The notes: generated from the sequence alone by a model not told the origin. Positions 34,764-45,389 are shown, counted from the first letter of the stretch. The stretch: 64,000 bases of DNA from Mucilaginibacter lappiensis (GCF_900155965.1 NZ_FTMG01000002.1:1-64000), one strand, 5' to 3'. A program made the numbers and translations.

Positions 34764-35456
34764 CTATTTTGTTTGATAAAAAAGCACCCTGTCAATTACC
34801 TGTATAGCCCCGTTGATGGGCAAAATATTACTCGTACGCACGCTTACATAAGCTACCGAATTTGAAAAATCATTTAGCCGCATAGTAAAGTTTTGATCGT
34901 TATTAACCCGCAGGGTCATGATCGATGTAGGATTCAGCGGATCATAATTTAATGGTTGCAGTGTGGTGCCCACCACATTGGTAGGTGTTAAATTGTTAAA
35001 GGAATATGCCCCTTGAACAATTAAATACAACAGGTAGTTTTTTACCTGATCTTTAGGGTAATCGCTCCATTTTGTACCCGGCTTGCCATTTATTAGGTAT
35101 TTGCCCCAGTAACAGTCGGCCGTTATAGTTGGCACTTTATTTACTACCGTTGTTCTGAAAACAGCATCATTATGCAATAACACAAATGTACAATTGGTTT
35201 TAATATATAAATTGGTATCAATCCCCGAGTATTCGATGGCTTGGAGCATGAGCTTAAAAATGGTATCCTTTCCCGAAAAGTTGTAGCTGCGGTCCTTGAT
35301 ATACTGCCAGGTAGTTTTGTTAATATGGGGATCAAGTACATAGGGGTGATAGTCGGCATTTTCCTGCAATTTTAATCCGGCCAGATTACACCCGGCCATG
35401 CTTATTAAAAGGCCCATACATGCAAGCCATACAATTGCTTGTTTCATCTTCTTCAT
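34764..35456 (-). CDS. FAS1 (fasciclin) domain lipoprotein of the PUL
   Basis: A 230-residue lipoprotein with lipobox SMAGC (Cys23). The C-terminal part has fasciclin features: a TFVLLHNDAVF strand early and TSNILPINGAIQVIDRVLF near the end, the FAS1 H2-box-like signature. FAS1 domains bind glycans or proteins, so this may be a surface glycan-binding accessory of the SusCD complex. The start is placed 10 bases after the SusD stop; a longer frame would overlap susD. Confidence 0.78.
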   Translation of the reverse strand: MKKMKQAIVWLACMGLLISMAGCNLAGLKLQENADYHPYVLDPHINKTTWQYIKDRSYNFSGKDTIFKLMLQAIEYSGIDTNLYIKTNCTFVLLHNDAVFRTTVVNKVPTITADCYWGKYLINGKPGTKWSDYPKDQVKNYLLYLIVQGAYSFNNLTPTNVVGTTLQPLNYDPLNPTSIMTLRVNNDQNFTMRLNDFSNSVAYVSVRTSNILPINGAIQVIDRVLFYQTK

Positions 35457-35466
35457 TTGATATAGA

Positions 35467-36915
35467 TTAATAAGGTGGATTTTGAGTGAGTTTGGTATTG
35501 GCATTCAATACATTCTGGTTTATTGGCCAGAATATTTTCCGGATATCGCCAAAACCTGTTGGAGGGAAGCCCTTTTGTGTTTGTCTTGCTTTAATTAAAG
35601 GGTCCATGGTTGAAACGATGATACCGTTGCGCTGCAGATCGAACCAGCGTTTAGCCTCACAAAAGAATTCCAGTTGCCTTTCGCGCAGAATGCCATTCCC
35701 ATTTACCGGATTGCCATAAAGCATCGCATCAGCATTGTTAAAATCACTTGCTTTATAAGCTGGTAAACCGGCACGGGTATGTACCATATTTAAATAAATA
35801 AGCGCGTTAGCCAGGTCGCCGGTCCGGTTTAAAGCCTCGGCACGCAAAAGGTAAATATCAGCAAGGCGGTATAGTGGGAAGAGCAAGTTAGCCTGCGGCG
35901 AAGTAGGATAGATCTGGTTGCCGTTCTTATCCAGGTTGGGAGCATAGTACTTTAATATTTTATCGTGATTGTTCACTTTAAAATCAATGCTTTGTGCTCC
36001 CCTGATATCTGCGGCTGTAGTTGTAAAATAGGTCCATAATGCTGGGTCAACAGCAAAATCGCTGTTGGTATCCCCCGCTCCAATTTCCTGCGATGTTTTA
36101 TTGCCGCCATCAACTGTGAAGTCCCAGTTCAAACTCCAGATATCCTCCTTGGAGTTTGTAGGCGATGTAAAGATATTTTTCCAGGTGGCAGTCGGTTCCA
36201 GGCTGTAGCGTTTTAAGGCTAATAGGTTATCGCACCATAGCAAGGCGTTGGTATAGTCATGGTTGTACATATAAACATCCATCAACATGGCGGCAATTCC
36301 CCCGGAATTAAGATTCCAAACCACCGATGCTGTTTTGTCAGACAGGTCATAAGCCTTCAGCAGATCGGGCAGGATCTCGTTTTTCATAATATCGGCTGCC
36401 GGGGTTACCCCTTTATATGGGTCGGTACTCAGGTCTTCATAGGGTTCGGTCCACAGCGGCACGTTGCCCCAAAGCCTTATCAGCCAGAAATAACAATAAG
36501 CCCTAATACCCAATGCCTGTGCCTGGTAATCTTTTGACAATGCCGGATCAATTACCGGTATAGTTGGAATGTATTTTATGGCAAAGTTTGCCCGGCTTAT
36601 AGTGGTATAGAGCAGCGTCCAGTCGGCGCCATTTGTATTGGGCGTTAATACATTGATAGCCAAAGGCAAGGCATCGTTATAGGTTGGGTGGAAAGTGAGG
36701 TTATCGCTCCGGCCATCGCCCCAATAGATGAACTGGCTGTTAAACATATTCTGAACACCATCATATATACCCGCAACGCCAGCTTTGGCGTCATCGGCAT
36801 TTTTCCAGAACTTATCACTTCCTAACTGACTTTTAGGGGGTTGATCCAGCAGCTTTTTACAGCCGGATATCGTGATCATCAATGTTAAAAAAGTAACGCT
36901 TAATATTTTTTTCAT
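35467..36915 (-). CDS. SusD/RagB-family glycan-binding lipoprotein
   Basis: A 482-residue outer-membrane lipoprotein with lipobox TISGC (Cys19). The SusD fold is shown by the TPR-rich N-terminus (YQAQALGIRAYCYFWLIRLWG) and the C-terminal block RLADIYLLRAEALNRTGDLA followed by ILRERQLEFFCEAKRWFDLQR. It forms the lid on the SusC transporter directly upstream (11 bases) and captures oligosaccharides at the surface. Confidence 0.93.
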   Translation of the reverse strand: MKKILSVTFLTLMITISGCKKLLDQPPKSQLGSDKFWKNADDAKAGVAGIYDGVQNMFNSQFIYWGDGRSDNLTFHPTYNDALPLAINVLTPNTNGADWTLLYTTISRANFAIKYIPTIPVIDPALSKDYQAQALGIRAYCYFWLIRLWGNVPLWTEPYEDLSTDPYKGVTPAADIMKNEILPDLLKAYDLSDKTASVVWNLNSGGIAAMLMDVYMYNHDYTNALLWCDNLLALKRYSLEPTATWKNIFTSPTNSKEDIWSLNWDFTVDGGNKTSQEIGAGDTNSDFAVDPALWTYFTTTAADIRGAQSIDFKVNNHDKILKYYAPNLDKNGNQIYPTSPQANLLFPLYRLADIYLLRAEALNRTGDLANALIYLNMVHTRAGLPAYKASDFNNADAMLYGNPVNGNGILRERQLEFFCEAKRWFDLQRNGIIVSTMDPLIKARQTQKGFPPTGFGDIRKIFWPINQNVLNANTKLTQNPPY

Positions 36916-36926
36916 GTCTCGATGAA

Positions 36927-39900
36927 TTAGAAATTAACATTTATACCAAAACCAAACTCTCGCCTGCGCGGATAACGGCCATTATCATTACCCGGGGTGA
37001 GGGCTGAGCTGGAAGAAAATTCAGGATCATACCAGGAGTAATTTGTCCAGGTAAGCAGGTTTGCACCGTATACATAAGCCCCAATGTTTTTGAGCTTATA
37101 GCGCGAAGCCAGGTTGCCGGGTAAATTATAGGTAAGCTTTGCGTAGCTCAACCTTATAAACGAAGCATTTTCCAGGAACCTGGTTTGCGTACCCGGGAAA
37201 TTTGCTGTTGAGTTTTTCCGGCCCATGTAAGGGATATCGGTAATATCGCCCTGCTTTTTCCAGGAATTATAGGTAGTATTATTATCGGCAACAATACCTG
37301 ATGTAGCCAGGTTATCTAATGTTTGCCGCGGACTGTCATAGATTTGGCCGCCCCAGGTAGTATTCAGGGTAAATGATAAGGAAAACTGCTTATAATTTAT
37401 GGTATTGATGATGGAAGCGTAAAATGACGGCTGCGCATTACCTAATACCTGGCGGTCATTGGCATCAATTACGCTATCTTTTTTAACGTTATCAAATATC
37501 ATATCGCCACCAAGCAGCAATGCTCCGCCGGCATACATATGATGTACAGTACCGCTATATGTTTGCCCGTTCAGCGTATATTTTTGAGCGGTTTTACCAT
37601 CGGCAGAAACGCCTACTGGTGTTAACCTGTTCCAGTTGCCATCATAAGCGTTGGACGCATCATACTGGTAAACCCCAAGGCCTTTGTAGCCATAAAAATC
37701 GCCAATCTTTCCGCCTTCCTGCACCAGGTAAGTGGCGCCTCCTGCTGTTGCCAGGAAAGGCTGATGATTGTATAAGCTCTTGATGCGGTTGCGTTCAATG
37801 GTAAAATTGGCCCCAATATTCCAGTTAAAGTTTTTGAGGGCAACAGGTGTTGCATTCAACGAAAGTTCAAATCCCTTATTGGTAACATCGCCCACATTTA
37901 CATATACATTGGTGAAACCCGTTTCCACCGGTATATTGCGCTGATAAAGCAGGTTTTTGGTTACCTTTTGATAATAATCGGCGGTTACATTCAGCCTGGA
38001 GTTGAAAAACTGCAGATCGAGCCCGATACCTTTCTGGATATTGCTTTCCCATTTCAATTGAGAGTTGCCGAACTGGTTACTTAATACCACGCCATTTACG
38101 GCATTGTAAAAAGAAGAGCCAAAAGTATAGATCAGCAAATTAGAGTTGGATGGGATACGATCATTACCTACCTCACCATAATTTAAACGGAGCTTGGCAT
38201 CATTCAGCACTTTTTTTGCCCAACCCATAAATGGTTCGTCCGTAAAGCGCCAGGCAGCAGATGAGCCGTAGAAATTACCGTATTTGTTATCCTTCCCAAA
38301 CCTTGATGAACCGTCTTTCCTGTAAACAGCACTGAATAAATAGCGGCTTTTATAATTATAGGTAACCCGGGCATAAAGTGATTCGCGACTGGTTGAACCG
38401 GCATCAGTACCAGTATTGGTTTGGTCAATAGTGCCATAAACATTGGAGGTGTATATGGTTTCGTTGGCAGAATTTGAACCGGCTATTTTAAAACTGTTAT
38501 TCTGCGTTTTTTCGGCGCTTACACCCGCTACTGCGGTTATGGAATGGTTGCCAAATGTTTTACCATAATTTAAAAATCCCTGATAGGCCCAATTGGTATT
38601 AACCGCAAAACTTTCCCTGCCAGAATTAACCAAAGGTGCTGCACTGCTTAACAATTTAGGGTCGAAAAACACATTGTGTGGTGTTGATAAACCAAAATCA
38701 AAATTGTTGGTTACGCGCAGATCTTTGGTAATAGTATAATCGATCTGGTTAAAGAGGTCGCCGGTATATGTATTGGTTTGATTAATCTCCAGCAGAGCAA
38801 CCGATAACTGGTTACGCCGTCCGCTGATGTAACCGGTTAAAGTACCATCTGGATAATATAAGGCCAGGTTTGACGGTCGTTGAAATGCCTGGTTAATGGT
38901 ATTGCCCTCATTAATGTTATTGTTGGTGTTATACCCAAAAGACAGGCGGTTGCTGTATTTAAATCTTGGAGATACCTGGTAATCCAAGTTAAACCTTGCC
39001 TGAAGCGTTTTCGCGTAACTGTTAACAATAAGGCCTTCGTCATTAATATATCTGATACTGGAGTAATATTGAATACTCTTTTCGCCCCCGCTTACACCAA
39101 AGTCAAGAATATCCCTTTTGGCAGTTTGGGTAATAACCGCTTGATTATCATTGTCGGAGTTAAAAACAACATTTAATGAATCATTAGTGGTAGTCGGTTT
39201 ATCCGGACTGGCGCCGTTATATAAATTCCGTTCAATACGCAGATCTTTGGAGTTTGGCTGCTCCAGTTTATACGCCATTACACCAAAAATGCGGGCATAC
39301 TGGGCATTAACCATGGGTTTGCCCGGCTTACCTCGTTTAGTGGTGATCAATATAACACCATTTGCCGCCTGCGAACCATAAATGGCAGCAGAGGCCGCAT
39401 CTTTTAACACCTCGATAGATTGGATATCATTGGGGTTTACATTATCGGCTGATTGACTTAAAATACCATCAATTACAAATAATGGCGCGTTACCCGCACT
39501 TGAAAATGTTGAGCCTCCGCGGATCTGAATAGAGCCTGTTGCCCCCGGCTCGCCCGAATCATTGATAACCAGCACACCGGATGCCTGTGACTGCAAAGCG
39601 TCTATCAGGTTTATAGGATGGCGTTCCTCTATCTGTTTGGCGCTTATGGTTGATATGGCTCCGGTAAGATCCCTTTTTGTTACCGATTGACCATAGCCGG
39701 TTACAATAACCTCGTTTAAATCGGTTGCCGATTCCTTTAGGGTAACATTGATACTTTTCCGGTCGCCAACAACTAATTCGGTTGAAACATAACCTATTGA
39801 CGAGAACACCAGTGTCGCATTATTATCGGGTACATTGATCAGGTACTTACCATTCCCATCAGTAAGAACCCCTACCTGCGTACCTTTTAATTTTACGCTT

Positions 39901-40331
39901 ACACCAGGCAATGGACCTTTGGCATCACTTACCACACCAGAAATGGATATAGGTGCCGTTTGTTGCCTTTTATCGGTAATGATGATCAGGTTGTTTCCGT
40001 TCAGTTTATAGGTAAGATTTGTTTGTGACAGCAACTTTTCCATCACCTCTGCAATAGAAGCGTTGCTGAGATCGACTTTACCAATGAGCTTTGCATTTAA
40101 CGCATCATCGTTATAAACAAAGCGATAGCTGCTTGCCTTTTCCACTTCGGCAAGTGCTTTTTTTATCGAAACGTTATGCAGGTTAATATTGATCTTATCC
40201 TGCCCGTAGCCTTTTGAAAAAACCTGAAAGGACGATATCACGATCAGGATCAGGGTGCACTTTGTCATGAGAAATATTTTTATAAGGCATTGCAACCGCA
40301 TATTGCTTATGCGGCAAGCATTTTTTTTCAT
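36927..40331 (-). CDS. SusC/RagA-family TonB-linked transporter with STN domain
   Basis: A 1134-residue outer-membrane transporter. Order: signal peptide, STN secretin/TonB short N-terminal domain (about 47-118, INLHNVSIKKALAEVEKAS), carboxypeptidase regulatory domain, plug with the SusC motif VTGYGQSVTKRDLTGAIST, then the beta-barrel ending in an aromatic terminal residue. The STN domain lets it signal through FecR to the ECF sigma factor; both genes are just upstream. It imports glycan oligomers using TonB energy. Confidence 0.94.
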   Translation of the reverse strand: MKKNACRISNMRLQCLIKIFLMTKCTLILIVISSFQVFSKGYGQDKININLHNVSIKKALAEVEKASSYRFVYNDDALNAKLIGKVDLSNASIAEVMEKLLSQTNLTYKLNGNNLIIITDKRQQTAPISISGVVSDAKGPLPGVSVKLKGTQVGVLTDGNGKYLINVPDNNATLVFSSIGYVSTELVVGDRKSINVTLKESATDLNEVIVTGYGQSVTKRDLTGAISTISAKQIEERHPINLIDALQSQASGVLVINDSGEPGATGSIQIRGGSTFSSAGNAPLFVIDGILSQSADNVNPNDIQSIEVLKDAASAAIYGSQAANGVILITTKRGKPGKPMVNAQYARIFGVMAYKLEQPNSKDLRIERNLYNGASPDKPTTTNDSLNVVFNSDNDNQAVITQTAKRDILDFGVSGGEKSIQYYSSIRYINDEGLIVNSYAKTLQARFNLDYQVSPRFKYSNRLSFGYNTNNNINEGNTINQAFQRPSNLALYYPDGTLTGYISGRRNQLSVALLEINQTNTYTGDLFNQIDYTITKDLRVTNNFDFGLSTPHNVFFDPKLLSSAAPLVNSGRESFAVNTNWAYQGFLNYGKTFGNHSITAVAGVSAEKTQNNSFKIAGSNSANETIYTSNVYGTIDQTNTGTDAGSTSRESLYARVTYNYKSRYLFSAVYRKDGSSRFGKDNKYGNFYGSSAAWRFTDEPFMGWAKKVLNDAKLRLNYGEVGNDRIPSNSNLLIYTFGSSFYNAVNGVVLSNQFGNSQLKWESNIQKGIGLDLQFFNSRLNVTADYYQKVTKNLLYQRNIPVETGFTNVYVNVGDVTNKGFELSLNATPVALKNFNWNIGANFTIERNRIKSLYNHQPFLATAGGATYLVQEGGKIGDFYGYKGLGVYQYDASNAYDGNWNRLTPVGVSADGKTAQKYTLNGQTYSGTVHHMYAGGALLLGGDMIFDNVKKDSVIDANDRQVLGNAQPSFYASIINTINYKQFSLSFTLNTTWGGQIYDSPRQTLDNLATSGIVADNNTTYNSWKKQGDITDIPYMGRKNSTANFPGTQTRFLENASFIRLSYAKLTYNLPGNLASRYKLKNIGAYVYGANLLTWTNYSWYDPEFSSSSALTPGNDNGRYPRRREFGFGINVNF

Positions 40332-40387
40332 AATTTAGTCTTTAGGTTACTTTAATTATTGGTTTAAGACGACTGGTAATTTTGAAG

Positions 40388-40414
40388 GACCAACACTGCG
40401 GGGGATGCGTCAAC
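40388..40414 (-). promoter_or_regulatory. G/C-rich element in the SusC leader, copy 1
   Basis: On the minus strand, GTTGACGCATCCCCCGCAG is followed by TGTTGGTC, starting 57 bases upstream of the SusC start. A similar element occupies the same position before the second SusC (61506-61533). It contrasts with the AT-rich spacer. Confidence 0.4.
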
Positions 40415-40494
40415 ATTCTCCGTTTTTTGGTTTTATTAGCATTTTTATGGGTCAATTTTTATCATACGCAAGTTGTTTAAGGTTAAAATGCCGG

Positions 40495-41574
40495 TTAATA
40501 AATAACCACTTTATCGTTATCAATTAAAAAGTTAAAATTGCTGGTGGCCTTAAGCGCATCCAGGGCTGTTGCCAATGACTCTTTGGTAAACTTTCCGCTA
40601 AATTTCTTCTGTTTCAGCTCCTCATTTTTAAAAGAGATGGAAACGCCGTACCAGCGTTCCATTTTTTTGGCTACATCATCAAAATATTCATCATCAAACA
40701 CCAGCTTGTTTTCAAGCCATTGCGCTTCTGATGGTAATGAATCGTTTTGCTCATGATGTAAAGAGCTCAGTGTTATCAAAGTATTATTCACATTGCTGCT
40801 GTGTACAATTTTGTTAGGGATGGTTAATTTTTCGGAAGGTTTTAAGATGATCTTATGATCGGGGTTTGCTACTGGTGTCAGTTCTATCCGGCCCCTGATT
40901 AACGATGTTTCTGATGCATTATCATTGGCATATGATCTTACATTAAAAGCGGTGCCCAATACCTTTATCTGCATAGTGGTGGTATTGACAATAAAAGGAT
41001 GTTCGCTATCCTTCACCACATCAAAGAAAGCCTCGCCGGTTAAGCGTATTTCCCTGTACTTGTTGCCGTAATTGGTTCCGTAAAATATTTCGCTGCCGGC
41101 ATTAAGCCATACTTTACTGCCATCGGGCAGTATTATTTTGCTAATGCCTCCCAGCGGCGCCGCAATCTGGTAAGTTTTACCCATGCTATCGCCTGTAAAA
41201 CTTCTCCAGCAAAAAAATGACAACAGCCCAAAGACCAAACAAGCGGCGGCAATGGACAGGCGAGTAGAGCCAGACCAGATATTTCTTATTTGGGCAGAGG
41301 AGTCCGCCTTATCTTCAGGGCTTTGAAAACTATCCGTCGGGTGGTTATCTGTTTCGAGTTTGTTTTCCAAACGGTCCCATTTTTCCTGTAGCTTATGTGA
41401 AATAAAGCGGGGTGGCTGATCCGGATTTTGTTGCCATAAGGCTTCCAGCACCTGTATGGTATAAGCATCTGCCCAGGGTTGGGCAAGCAATATATCCAGC
41501 TGCCGAAGTTCTTCAGGAGTAGCTTCCTTATTCAGTTTTTTTCCTAAAAGTGTCCAAAGAGTTTCCTGGTCCAT
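40495..41574 (-). CDS. FecR-family anti-sigma factor
   Basis: A 359-residue inner-membrane protein. The N-terminal about 100 residues are cytoplasmic and sigma-binding, a single membrane helix follows (about 104-124), then the periplasmic FecR domain (ILPDGSKVWLNAGSEIFYG; GEAFFDVVKDSEHPFIV) and a DUF4974-like C-terminus resembling an STN fold. It holds the neighbouring ECF sigma factor inactive until the SusC STN domain reports substrate. Confidence 0.93.
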   Translation of the reverse strand: MDQETLWTLLGKKLNKEATPEELRQLDILLAQPWADAYTIQVLEALWQQNPDQPPRFISHKLQEKWDRLENKLETDNHPTDSFQSPEDKADSSAQIRNIWSGSTRLSIAAACLVFGLLSFFCWRSFTGDSMGKTYQIAAPLGGISKIILPDGSKVWLNAGSEIFYGTNYGNKYREIRLTGEAFFDVVKDSEHPFIVNTTTMQIKVLGTAFNVRSYANDNASETSLIRGRIELTPVANPDHKIILKPSEKLTIPNKIVHSSNVNNTLITLSSLHHEQNDSLPSEAQWLENKLVFDDEYFDDVAKKMERWYGVSISFKNEELKQKKFSGKFTKESLATALDALKATSNFNFLIDNDKVVIY

Positions 41575-41636
41575 TGTTTAAAGCTTCAATAACAAGGACA
41601 GGGGAAAACAAAAACACCCTAGTGAAAAAAATGAAA

Positions 41637-42224
41637 TTAATTGGCTGATGCCTTTTTGAAGCCCCTTTTATGATGGCCCGGCAAATCTGAAATTGCTGCC
41701 GCTATAGTTTTAAGGGCGTTACCCATATGATATTCAACCGTTTTTGGCGATATATTCAGGATTTCTGCAACGTTCCTGTATTTCAAGCGGTCTTCCTTAA
41801 CCAGTTTAAATACCATTTTACATTGTTCGGGTAAACGCTGTACAGCATCATTTATAACTTTAGCGAGTTCTGCTGTGATCAATACATCTTCGACAGAATT
41901 ACTGATATCTTTTAGTTCAAACCCTACCGATTCGATGTCAACACAGATGATACGGTTGACCTGATTATAATTAAAGGCTTGGTTTTTTATGGCTACGTAC
42001 AAGTAAACCGTTAAATTATTTACCTCGTTTAGTTTGGTGCGGTTTGCCCATATTTTTACAAACACATCATCAACAATCTCTTCAGCTACTTCGGTTTGCT
42101 TTACAAAAGAGCAGGCTAGTTTTAATAATCGTTCATAGTATAAAAAGTAGATCTTTTGAAAAGCAGCAAGATCGTTATCATGCGCTATTTTTAATAATAG
42201 CTCTTTAAGGTCAATGTTTAACAT
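41637..42224 (-). CDS. ECF-type RNA polymerase sigma factor
   Basis: A 195-residue sigma-70 family protein of the Bacteroidota FecI-like group. Region 2 is at about 20-90 (YYERLLKLACSFVKQTEVAE, EIVDDVFVKIWANR) and region 4 at about 130-180 (LPEQCKMVFKLVKEDRLKYR, ISPKTVEYHMGNAL). It is the first gene of the sigma-FecR-SusC-SusD series and should direct transcription of the locus once released by FecR. Confidence 0.92.
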   Translation of the reverse strand: MLNIDLKELLLKIAHDNDLAAFQKIYFLYYERLLKLACSFVKQTEVAEEIVDDVFVKIWANRTKLNEVNNLTVYLYVAIKNQAFNYNQVNRIICVDIESVGFELKDISNSVEDVLITAELAKVINDAVQRLPEQCKMVFKLVKEDRLKYRNVAEILNISPKTVEYHMGNALKTIAAAISDLPGHHKRGFKKASAN

Positions 42225-42557
42225 CTATAATCAGGTTTGAACAGGTGCATTCTTAGTGGAGAAATGCAGGTAATTGGTTAAACCTAATTTAGGGTTGAAA
42301 AATACCTCAGAAATAAACAATATTGACTAAATACTAACTTCTATTTACAACAATTGAAGGATTCTGAAGGAATCACGATCCTGGAGTGGTTTAACGCAGC
42401 TACATATGTATCAACATATACTAGCCTTATCAGACTTATTTAGCCCGCAAATTAAGCCTGTGTTAAGTTTTGGTTATTGAATCTGTTTGGGGTTAATTAT
42501 TCAGTTTTTCTCCAGTATTCAACAGGTTTCTTTGCGAAAAATCAAAATCCGTAGTCC
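42225..42557. other. Divergent intergenic region, 333 bases
   Basis: AT-rich, between the sigma factor gene and the divergent TonB receptor gene; it must hold both promoters. A GATTC/GAATC hairpin near 42360 is the only local symmetry. I see no clear TAnnTTTG box for the receptor. Confidence 0.4.
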
Positions 42558-45389
42558 ATGAAACACTCCTACTTCCTTAACAGGTTATTGTTGTTTTCTT
42601 CTTTAATCTTCCTTTTTGCCTTTTCGTCTGTTGCACAGACCATAAAAGGTAAAGTTGATGATTATAAAACCGGCGAGCCCCTGGCCGGAGCAACAGTACA
42701 TTTAACACAGCAAGGCGTAAATAAAACAGCCCCCGTAAACTTGAATGGGGCTTATGCTTTTAAAAACGTACATTCAGGTTCTTATCAAATACAGGTAAAT
42801 TATATCGGCTATAAATCATCTCAGGTTTATGAGGGTAACATCAACTCTACCGATGAGATAAAGATCATCAACATTGATCTGCAGGATGCAAGCACACAGG
42901 TGGCCGAGGTTAAAATTACCGGCCAGGGTAATAATAAGGAAACGGATCGGGCTGCACGCGGTATCGAAAAAAATGCAGTGATGATCGAAAACATTTTATC
43001 TGCCAATACCATTCAGCTTTTACCTGATGTAACCGTAGCCAACGCTTTACAACGTGTTAGCGGTGTAAGCATACTGCGCTCGCCCAGCGGCGAAGGCCGT
43101 TATGCTATTATCCGTGGTATGGAACAGCGTTATAACTCTACGCTGGTAAATGGCATCAAAATCCCAAGTCCGGACCCAGCCTACCGTTTTGTTCCCATGG
43201 ATATATTCCCGTCGGAAATGTTGGAGCGTCTGGAAATAATAAAGGCCCTTACGCCCAATATGGAGGGCGATGCTATTGGCGGGGTCATGAACCTGGTTAT
43301 GAAAAGCGCTCCCAATCATTTTGTGCTGAGCGCAAACATATCTGGCGGCTTTTCTTCCTTATTCTCTAAAGGCCGTTTATTCAATGCTTTTGATCCATCA
43401 TCTGCGCGTCAATCACCAGCTACGATACATGGCAACAGTTATGGGGCTACCTATGCCGATTTTAACAACAAAGCATTGACCAGCGACCAAAGTCTTAACA
43501 ATCCGCTAAGCTCTACGGCTGGTTTAACCATTGGCGATCGGTTCCTGAATAATAAACTGGGTGTAATAGTTTCGGCCAGTTACCAGAATATCTACAGGGG
43601 TTCCAATTCTAAACGACTAATCCCTAACGCACAGCCAGATTATCAGCCTTTGCCAAACAGCCCTCAGTTTTCTGATTCTTTTGACCGCACGTATTCTACC
43701 CAAACGCAACGTTTAGGTATCCATAATAAAATTGACTATGCTATTGACGATAAAAACAAAATCTCGTTGTACAATTTGTACATCCATCAAAATGAGTTTG
43801 AATCGCGCCTGTCATCCGATACATTGGGTTTAGGCTTAAACTCCACTAACTTTAGCAAGCAGATCACGCTGTCAAACAGAAGCACCTTAACTCAGCAAAC
43901 CATTTACAACTCTACACTGCACGGGGAGCATTTTTTAGGAGATGAATGGAAACTTACCTGGGATGGGGTTTATTCCAGGGCTACCCGCAATATGCCCGAC
44001 AGAACCGAGTTTTCGTACGATGCAAATAAAGCCATCAATAGTACTGGTGTTGTTACCAATGAATATGATAACAATACGGCATTAACTCACCATTGGGAAA
44101 ATAATAAGGACCAGGATATAAGTGGTTATGCCAACCTGATCTATACCCCTAAAATAGCCGGCAAACCCGTTGAATTTTCAACCGGAGGCTTATTTCGTCA
44201 TAAAATAAGAGACGCGTATTATATGGAATACACGTTAAAAGGAGGTTCAACCCTGTATAACAATAATTTTAATTCCATTCCATTCACCATGTCGTTACCT
44301 ATAGATGGTACCGGCAACAGTAATCCTGGTTTATCCAATAACTATCATATAACCGAAAACGATAATGCGGAGTATTTGCAGGCCCGGTTTGATTTACTGC
44401 CTAAACTACAGGTTTTAGGTGGTGTCAGGATTGAAAATACCAACCTTTCCTACCTTACTCAATCACCCATCACTGTTTCGGCCAGAAGTGGAAAATATAT
44501 TTACACTGATGTTTTGCCAAGCATCCATTTAAAATATGCGTTAACTGATAACCAAAATATCAGGGCATCGTACTTTGCGTCCATCAGTCGCCCAGGCTTT
44601 GGTGAACAGGTACCTTATCAAATAGATGGAGAATATTACAAAGAGATAGGAAACCAGAATTTGAAACATATTACCGCTGATAATTATGATGTGAGGTATG
44701 AATTTTTCCCTGGCGGGGCCGACCAATTATTGCTGGGCTCTTTCTATAAAAAAATCTATAACCCTATCGAATATTATGTGGTTCGGGGTTCGGGCCCAAG
44801 CGACTTGTTTATTCAGCCGCAGAACGCCCCGGGGAATGCTACCAACTATGGTTTTGAAGCTTTGGCAACCAAGTTTTTTGGGATAATTGGTTTCTCTGCT
44901 AATTATACTTATACCCATTCCAGGGTCACTACGCCTAAACTTCTTTATGCGCCAACGGGGGCAAATGGTCAGCCAATGAACAGCATTATAAATGAAACTC
45001 GTCCGTTACAGGGGCAGGCCAACAACGTGGGAAACGCATCCGTATTATTTAAAAGCGCTAACCTTGGCTTAGATATGCAGCTGGCCTTTGTATACACCGG
45101 CGAACGTCTTGCGCAGGTTTCCGCATACGCAAATCTCGACTTTTACCAGCATGCCTATAACCAGTTAGATTTTTCATTCGAAAAAACGCTTACTAAACAC
45201 CTATCCTTTTACGGCAAGATCAATAACCTTACCAATGCCGCTGCTAAAATATATCTGAAATATCCGCATGATAAAATTAAGTCGCAGTTGCAGGAGTTTT
45301 TGGGCAAACAGGACATAGCAGCACAAACTTTAGTGCAAAGCGATTATTACAAAACATTATTCCTTGGTGGTTTCAGGTATAAATTCTAA
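42558..45389 (+). CDS. TonB-dependent outer-membrane receptor (not SusC type)
   Basis: A 943-residue receptor with a signal peptide, a carboxypeptidase regulatory domain (IKGKVDDYKTGEPLAGATVH), a plug with VTVANALQRVSGVSILRSPS and GDAIGGVMNLVMKSAP, and a long beta-barrel ending in GGFRYKF. No STN domain and no SusD partner, so it is a classical TonB transporter for a small ligand. The next two genes encode a beta-helix lipoprotein and a secreted histidine phosphatase on the same strand with gaps of about 62 bases each, suggesting uptake of a phosphorylated compound; that is inference. Confidence 0.9.
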   Translation: MKHSYFLNRLLLFSSLIFLFAFSSVAQTIKGKVDDYKTGEPLAGATVHLTQQGVNKTAPVNLNGAYAFKNVHSGSYQIQVNYIGYKSSQVYEGNINSTDEIKIINIDLQDASTQVAEVKITGQGNNKETDRAARGIEKNAVMIENILSANTIQLLPDVTVANALQRVSGVSILRSPSGEGRYAIIRGMEQRYNSTLVNGIKIPSPDPAYRFVPMDIFPSEMLERLEIIKALTPNMEGDAIGGVMNLVMKSAPNHFVLSANISGGFSSLFSKGRLFNAFDPSSARQSPATIHGNSYGATYADFNNKALTSDQSLNNPLSSTAGLTIGDRFLNNKLGVIVSASYQNIYRGSNSKRLIPNAQPDYQPLPNSPQFSDSFDRTYSTQTQRLGIHNKIDYAIDDKNKISLYNLYIHQNEFESRLSSDTLGLGLNSTNFSKQITLSNRSTLTQQTIYNSTLHGEHFLGDEWKLTWDGVYSRATRNMPDRTEFSYDANKAINSTGVVTNEYDNNTALTHHWENNKDQDISGYANLIYTPKIAGKPVEFSTGGLFRHKIRDAYYMEYTLKGGSTLYNNNFNSIPFTMSLPIDGTGNSNPGLSNNYHITENDNAEYLQARFDLLPKLQVLGGVRIENTNLSYLTQSPITVSARSGKYIYTDVLPSIHLKYALTDNQNIRASYFASISRPGFGEQVPYQIDGEYYKEIGNQNLKHITADNYDVRYEFFPGGADQLLLGSFYKKIYNPIEYYVVRGSGPSDLFIQPQNAPGNATNYGFEALATKFFGIIGFSANYTYTHSRVTTPKLLYAPTGANGQPMNSIINETRPLQGQANNVGNASVLFKSANLGLDMQLAFVYTGERLAQVSAYANLDFYQHAYNQLDFSFEKTLTKHLSFYGKINNLTNAAAKIYLKYPHDKIKSQLQEFLGKQDIAAQTLVQSDYYKTLFLGGFRYKF

